Of a stretch of 64,000 nt of DNA, positions 60,219 through 64,000 are shown one piece after another (the stretch's first letter is position 1; each line of letters opens with the position of its first letter). The notes beneath the pieces are model-generated. The model was given only the letters and a program-made list of their open reading frames with translations, was not told where the DNA came from and made no database searches. Origin of the DNA: Dugong dugon (taxonomy: Eukaryota; Chordata; Mammalia; Sirenia; Dugongidae); NCBI GenBank assembly GCA_030035585.1, contig CM057461.1, forward strand, positions 174,293,624-174,357,623. The letters are read 5' to 3'. Position numbers and translations under genes: made by a program.

Positions 60219-61893
60219 AAATACAGAAGACGGCATACTGGCATGAATCAAAAACACTGGAAGTAACAAACGTTGGAGGGGTTACGGGGAGATCGGAACT
60301 CTTATACACTGACGGTGGGAATGCAAAATGATACAACCATTTTGTAAAATGATATGGCGCTTCCTCAGAAAGCTAGAAATAGAAATACCATACAATCCAG
60401 CAATCCCACTCCTAGGAATATATCCTAGAGAAATAAGAGTCATCACTCAAATAGACATATGTACACCTATGTTCTTGGCAGCATTGTTCACAATAGCAAA
60501 ATGATGGAAACAATCTGGATGCCCATCAACAGATGAATGGATAAACAAACTATGGGACATACACACAATGGAGTACTATGCAATGAGAAAGAACAACAAC
60601 GAATCTGTGAAGCATCTCATAACATGGATGAAACTGGAGGACATCATGCTGAGTGAAATAAGTCAATCACAAAAGGACAAATATTGTATGAGACCTCTAT
60701 TGTAAAAACCCATGAAAAAGTTCACACACAAAATGTAACAATCTTTGTTGGTTACCAGGGTTGGGAGGGGTGGTGGTGGGGAAATATTAAATAGGCAATA
60801 GATAAGTGGTATCTTGCGTAAAGGGTGAGACAGTACACTATGCAGGGGAAACCAGCACAACTTGTACAAGGAAAGGTCATGGAAGCTCCAAAGACATATC
60901 CAAACTCCCTGAGGGACTGAATTGCTGGGCGGAGGGCTGTAGGGACCATGGTCTCGAGGAACATCTAGATCAACTGGCATAACACAGTTTATAAAGACAA
61001 TGTTCTACTTTCTACCTTGGTGAGTAGTGTCTGGGGTCTTAAAAGCCTGTGAGCAGCCATCTAAGAGACTCCACTGGTCTCATCCGTTCAGGAGCAAGGG
61101 AGAATGAAGAGAACAGGATACAAGGAAAAGATTAGTCCAAAGGACTAATGGACCACAGCTACCAAGGCCTCCAATGGACTGAGTCCAGTACAGCTAGATG
61201 GTGCCCGGCTACCACCACTGACTGCTCTGACCAGGATCACAACAGAGGGTTCTGGACAGAGCTGGAGAAGGATGTAGAACAAAATTCTAACACACACAAA
61301 AAAAGACCAGATTTACTGGCCTAAAGGAGACTGGAGAAACCCCGAGAGTACGGTCCCCAGACACCCTTTTAGCTCAGTAGTGAAGTCACTTCTGAGGTTC
61401 ACTGTTCAGCCGGGGATTGGACAGCCCCAGAAAACAAAATGGGACTAATGAGGCACAACAGTTCAGGGACAAGGGCTAGAAGGCAGAAGGGGACAGAAAA
61501 GCTGGTGATAGGGAACCCAAGGTTGAGTAAGGACAGTGTTGATGTGTAGTGAGGTTGTTAACCATTGTCATAGGGCAACATGTGTACTAACTGTTTAATG
61601 AGAAACTATTTTGTTCTGTACACCTTCATCTAAAGTGAGAATAGCAGCACAATTGGAAGAGCGCAGTTGATGTCACTGAACTGTGCGTGCAGAAATTATT
61701 GAAATGGTGTATCCTTGGCTAGGTGTATTTTCACCAAAAAAAAAAAAAGATCGAGAAGGGAGAGGGTTGACATGTCATGGGGTTGTTAACCAATGTCATG
61801 AAACAGTATGTGTACTACTGTTTAATGAGAAACTATTTGTTCTATAAACCTTCACCTGAAGTACAATAAAAAAAAAAAAAGAAATACAGAAGA
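60219..61893 (+). mobile_element. L1 copy 7, strongly 5'-truncated, 12-bp TSD, duplicated 3' terminus
   Basis: The L1 at 60231-61881 is flanked by AAATACAGAAGA at 60219-60230 and 61882-61893. It begins in the last part of ORF2 (equivalent to about 5048 of copy 1) and has decayed coding sequence to about 60700. Its 3' UTR has a G-rich tract at 60758-60781 and two terminal modules (about 61509-61636 and 61751-61870) joined by an L1MA-like linker. The tail is an A-run. Confidence 0.94.
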
Positions 61894-62327
61894 AAAATTG
61901 TGAAATATAGTTTAATAATAAAAGTTTATAAACCTTTAAAAGCAGATTGAATATCAAAAATGGTGACTTTAATAATTCCAAAATGTCAGACACATAATTT
62001 TTAAAATCCCATGGAATGTCATTATATATTCAAATACAGCAATTTTTATCAAATCGACTATTAGAGTCACACTTTGTGAACAATTTTAACCCTACATTTA
62101 CTGTTTCAATGTAACAAACGTTCAAATTAGAATCATTTTTTTCCAGCTGTTTTACTATACTTTTCAAAATGTAGTAATTAATCCCTATGGCTGAGAAATT
62201 TCACTGCTTTGCTCTGGAAATACTAGCTCTCTTTGCTTTGCTTTTCAAAGCAAAGTGTCCTTTACAATCACGGCATCTACTTAGGAATGGGACAAGATCC
62301 ATCTAACTTTTTAAAGTTATCAGATCC
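61894..62327. other. Non-coding interval
   Basis: I see no gene or recognised repeat. Confidence 0.4.
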
Positions 62328-62508
62328 TACTATGACCTCTCTGCTGGCACAATGGTTAAGAACTATGCGTGCTTACCAAAAGGTCAGCAGTTTGAATCCC
62401 CCAGCCACTTCTTGAAACCCTATGGGGCAGTTCAACTCTGTCCTATAGGGTTGCTATGAGTTGGAATTGACTCAACGGCAATGGGTTTGGTTTTTGGTTT
62501 ACTATGAC
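62328..62508 (+). mobile_element. AfroSINE, 9-bp TSD
   Basis: The body at 62337-62499 is flanked by TACTATGAC at 62328-62336 and 62500-62508. It has head (GCTGGCACAATGGTTAAG), B-box-like (CAGCAGTTTGAATCC), centre (CCTATGGGGCAGTTC) and tail (GGGTTTGGTTTTTGG). Confidence 0.92.
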
Positions 62509-63410
62509 ATCCAGGACTACCTACTGGAGGCTTTTCTTGGACAGCACCTCCATCTCTGATTCATGTCCATTCTTGTAGAATTTAAGTCTTATTTCTTAAA
62601 TAGGAAAGAACCTGATTATGTTTAGAGCAGGGTGAGATATGCCTAACTATAGAGTAGAGAGTGAGAAGTTAAGGTAAAGAGAAAGATAAAGAGAGTCTAG
62701 ATAACGGGGAACTCTCAATTACACTGAAAATTTAGAACTGAAGCAATAAGAATTAAACAATAAATCTCTGTTGGGCTCTAACTATGCTTCTTTCTTCAGG
62801 TTTCATGAACTTGAATCATTCTTGCTCCTATAAGTGGGTATTGCTAACCAGATATTTTTGGTTAGGCTTCAGGATTTTTCTGGTATGTCTGATCCTTTGA
62901 TGTGACACATAGTATATGTGAACCTCTTAGACAAGATGGCACAGTGGAGATAAGACATACTTAAGACGTTAAATGTGAATGAATAATACAGAATTGTCTT
63001 ATAAAATCAATAAATAACTTTAATAAATGATAATTTTTATCTCCCTTTACTGATTCTGTTATGTCCTCTATCTCAGCTATCGGATTATTCTTTGATGAAA
63101 GAAACAGACTTATTCCGTTTTTGCATTCCCCACTCTTGCTGCCTGATACTCTGTGTTGCACATTTTAAAATATGTTGAATGGCTGAACTGATGAATATTT
63201 TTAAAAAGTATTTGGCATAAATTGCATGCTTTTTTCACTGTAACTCTCATTTTTTCTTTCTGACTCAATTTTTCACTAATTTCTAAAGTAAGTCCTTAAA
63301 ATTCATCACCTTCACCATGTGTAAATTCCAGTTTCCCTCACCTCTTATCAAGTCTTTCCATACTAACCTCCTAACCATGCTCCTTGCTGAGGTGCAATTG
63401 ATTACTTTTG
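62509..63410. other. Non-coding stretch
   Basis: I see no gene. There is weak L2-like character at 63290-63400, too diverged to call. Confidence 0.4.
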
Positions 63411-64000
63411 TGTGGCCTTTCTAGCCATGTTCTTGTAACTCCCACCCAGGTGATTGGGTGGGACTGTATGATAGGGTAACTGTGGTCCACCTAGGGGATT
63501 GGTCAGTTTTGCCTTAAAAGAGAGACAATTCCAGAGCAGAGGAGAGCCCACCAACGTCAAGGAAGGAGTGACCGGCTCCAGAAACTGGCAGGAGAGACCT
63601 GCAGGAGATGGTGCAGTGGGTTTCCTGGCCCACACAGCAAGAAAGCTGAGTGGCTTCTGGCAGAGACTGAAGGCCATGGAGAAGCCTACGCCTGACCCAA
63701 GAATTTGGGACTTGTCAGCCCTTACAACCGTGTGAGCCATTTCCTTTATACGGTTCGGTTTGTGAGTTCTGTGAGATGTTGCAGCCAATCAGGGAACCCA
63801 AAGATGGGTGGGAGAGTACTGAGGGGAGAGGGAGTAGTTGGTTAGAGATGATGGAGTGCTACAGCAGCTTGGAAAAGTTGAACATTTGGGAAATCTTTGA
63901 CCTCTACCTCACAGGAACCAGCTTTGTGCTGATCCATATAAAAGAAATAATTCGTTTACTTGCCTTGGTTTTTTTTTTCTCAAATACAAACATCATTGTG
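63411..64000 (+). repeat. Unclassified unit, possibly LTR-like, truncated by the window edge
   Basis: A stretch of more balanced base composition than its surroundings. A perfect 8-bp hairpin (CCCACCCA / TGGGTGGG) lies at 63441-63462, and a TATA-like ATATAAAAG is near 63937. It starts with TG after an AT-rich flank. The look (TG start, late TATA-like box) suggests a solo LTR of an elephant endogenous element, but I cannot assign a family. Open frames on both strands (78 and 128 codons) have no recognisable motif and overlap each other, so I do not call them genes. Confidence 0.35.

Noticed and set aside
63402-63788. 128-codon minus-strand open frame as a host gene
   Set aside because: It has no recognisable motif, it overlaps a 78-codon frame on the other strand, and it lies in a probable repeat unit.
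1-64000. CRISPR arrays, prokaryotic operons, phage or plasmid functions
   Set aside because: No direct-repeat/spacer arrays or prokaryote-type genes; the repeat content is mammalian throughout.

Overview
This window looks like intergenic or intronic DNA from an afrotherian mammal, most likely an elephant. The evidence is the repeat content. There are about twenty AfroSINE copies, RTE/BovB-type LINE fragments whose 3' tail matches the AfroSINE tail, several young L1 copies of one lineage, and older placental repeats (MIR, L2, old L1, a MaLR-type LTR, a Tc1/mariner-type MITE). I see no host exon, RNA gene, CRISPR array or prokaryotic gene. All long open frames are decayed LINE ORFs or chance frames. 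The species call rests on recognising repeats by eye, not on a database search.

Layout. 1-6704: nearly complete plus-strand L1 (5' end outside the window) with broken ORF1 and ORF2. 6705-8540: a second L1 that lacks almost all of ORF2, followed to 8913 by another L1 3' end. 9953-17675: a full-length minus-strand L1 of about 7.7 kb between diverged target-site duplications (TSDs). 18021-20294: a 5'-truncated L1 with a perfect 14-bp TSD. 21577-24361: a dense SINE cluster interleaved with L2 and MIR. 24362-32944: sparse repeats, including a TA-flanked MITE, two copies of an unclassified repeat and a solo MaLR-type LTR. 32945-36430: two RTE fragments, one split by an AfroSINE. 38690-39230: an ancient MIR split by an AfroSINE. 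40012-42976: a 5'-truncated L1 with a 15-bp TSD. 43733-52003: SINEs, RTE pieces, a tRNA-Gly-headed SINE and a probable twin-primed old L1. 52113-56724: AT-rich DNA with no repeat I recognise. 56725-57247: three retroelements head to tail. 58690-59150: an L2 fragment. 59367-59449: a 59-bp AfroSINE tail with its own TSD. 60219-61893: another truncated L1. 63411-64000: an unclassified, possibly LTR-like unit running off the right edge.

How the parts relate. L1 supplies the A-tailed insertions. The RTE LINE and AfroSINEs share a 3' end (a GCTATGAGT-type core followed by an ACTC-GACGGCA-type segment), which fits the known LINE/SINE partnership in which the SINE borrows the RTE reverse transcriptase. 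The most notable observations are the ORF2-less L1, a duplicated L1 3' terminus shared by three copies, a SINE with a tRNA-Gly-like head, and a retroposed SINE tail of only 59 bp. I found no clearly novel biological system; the interest lies in retroelement architecture.
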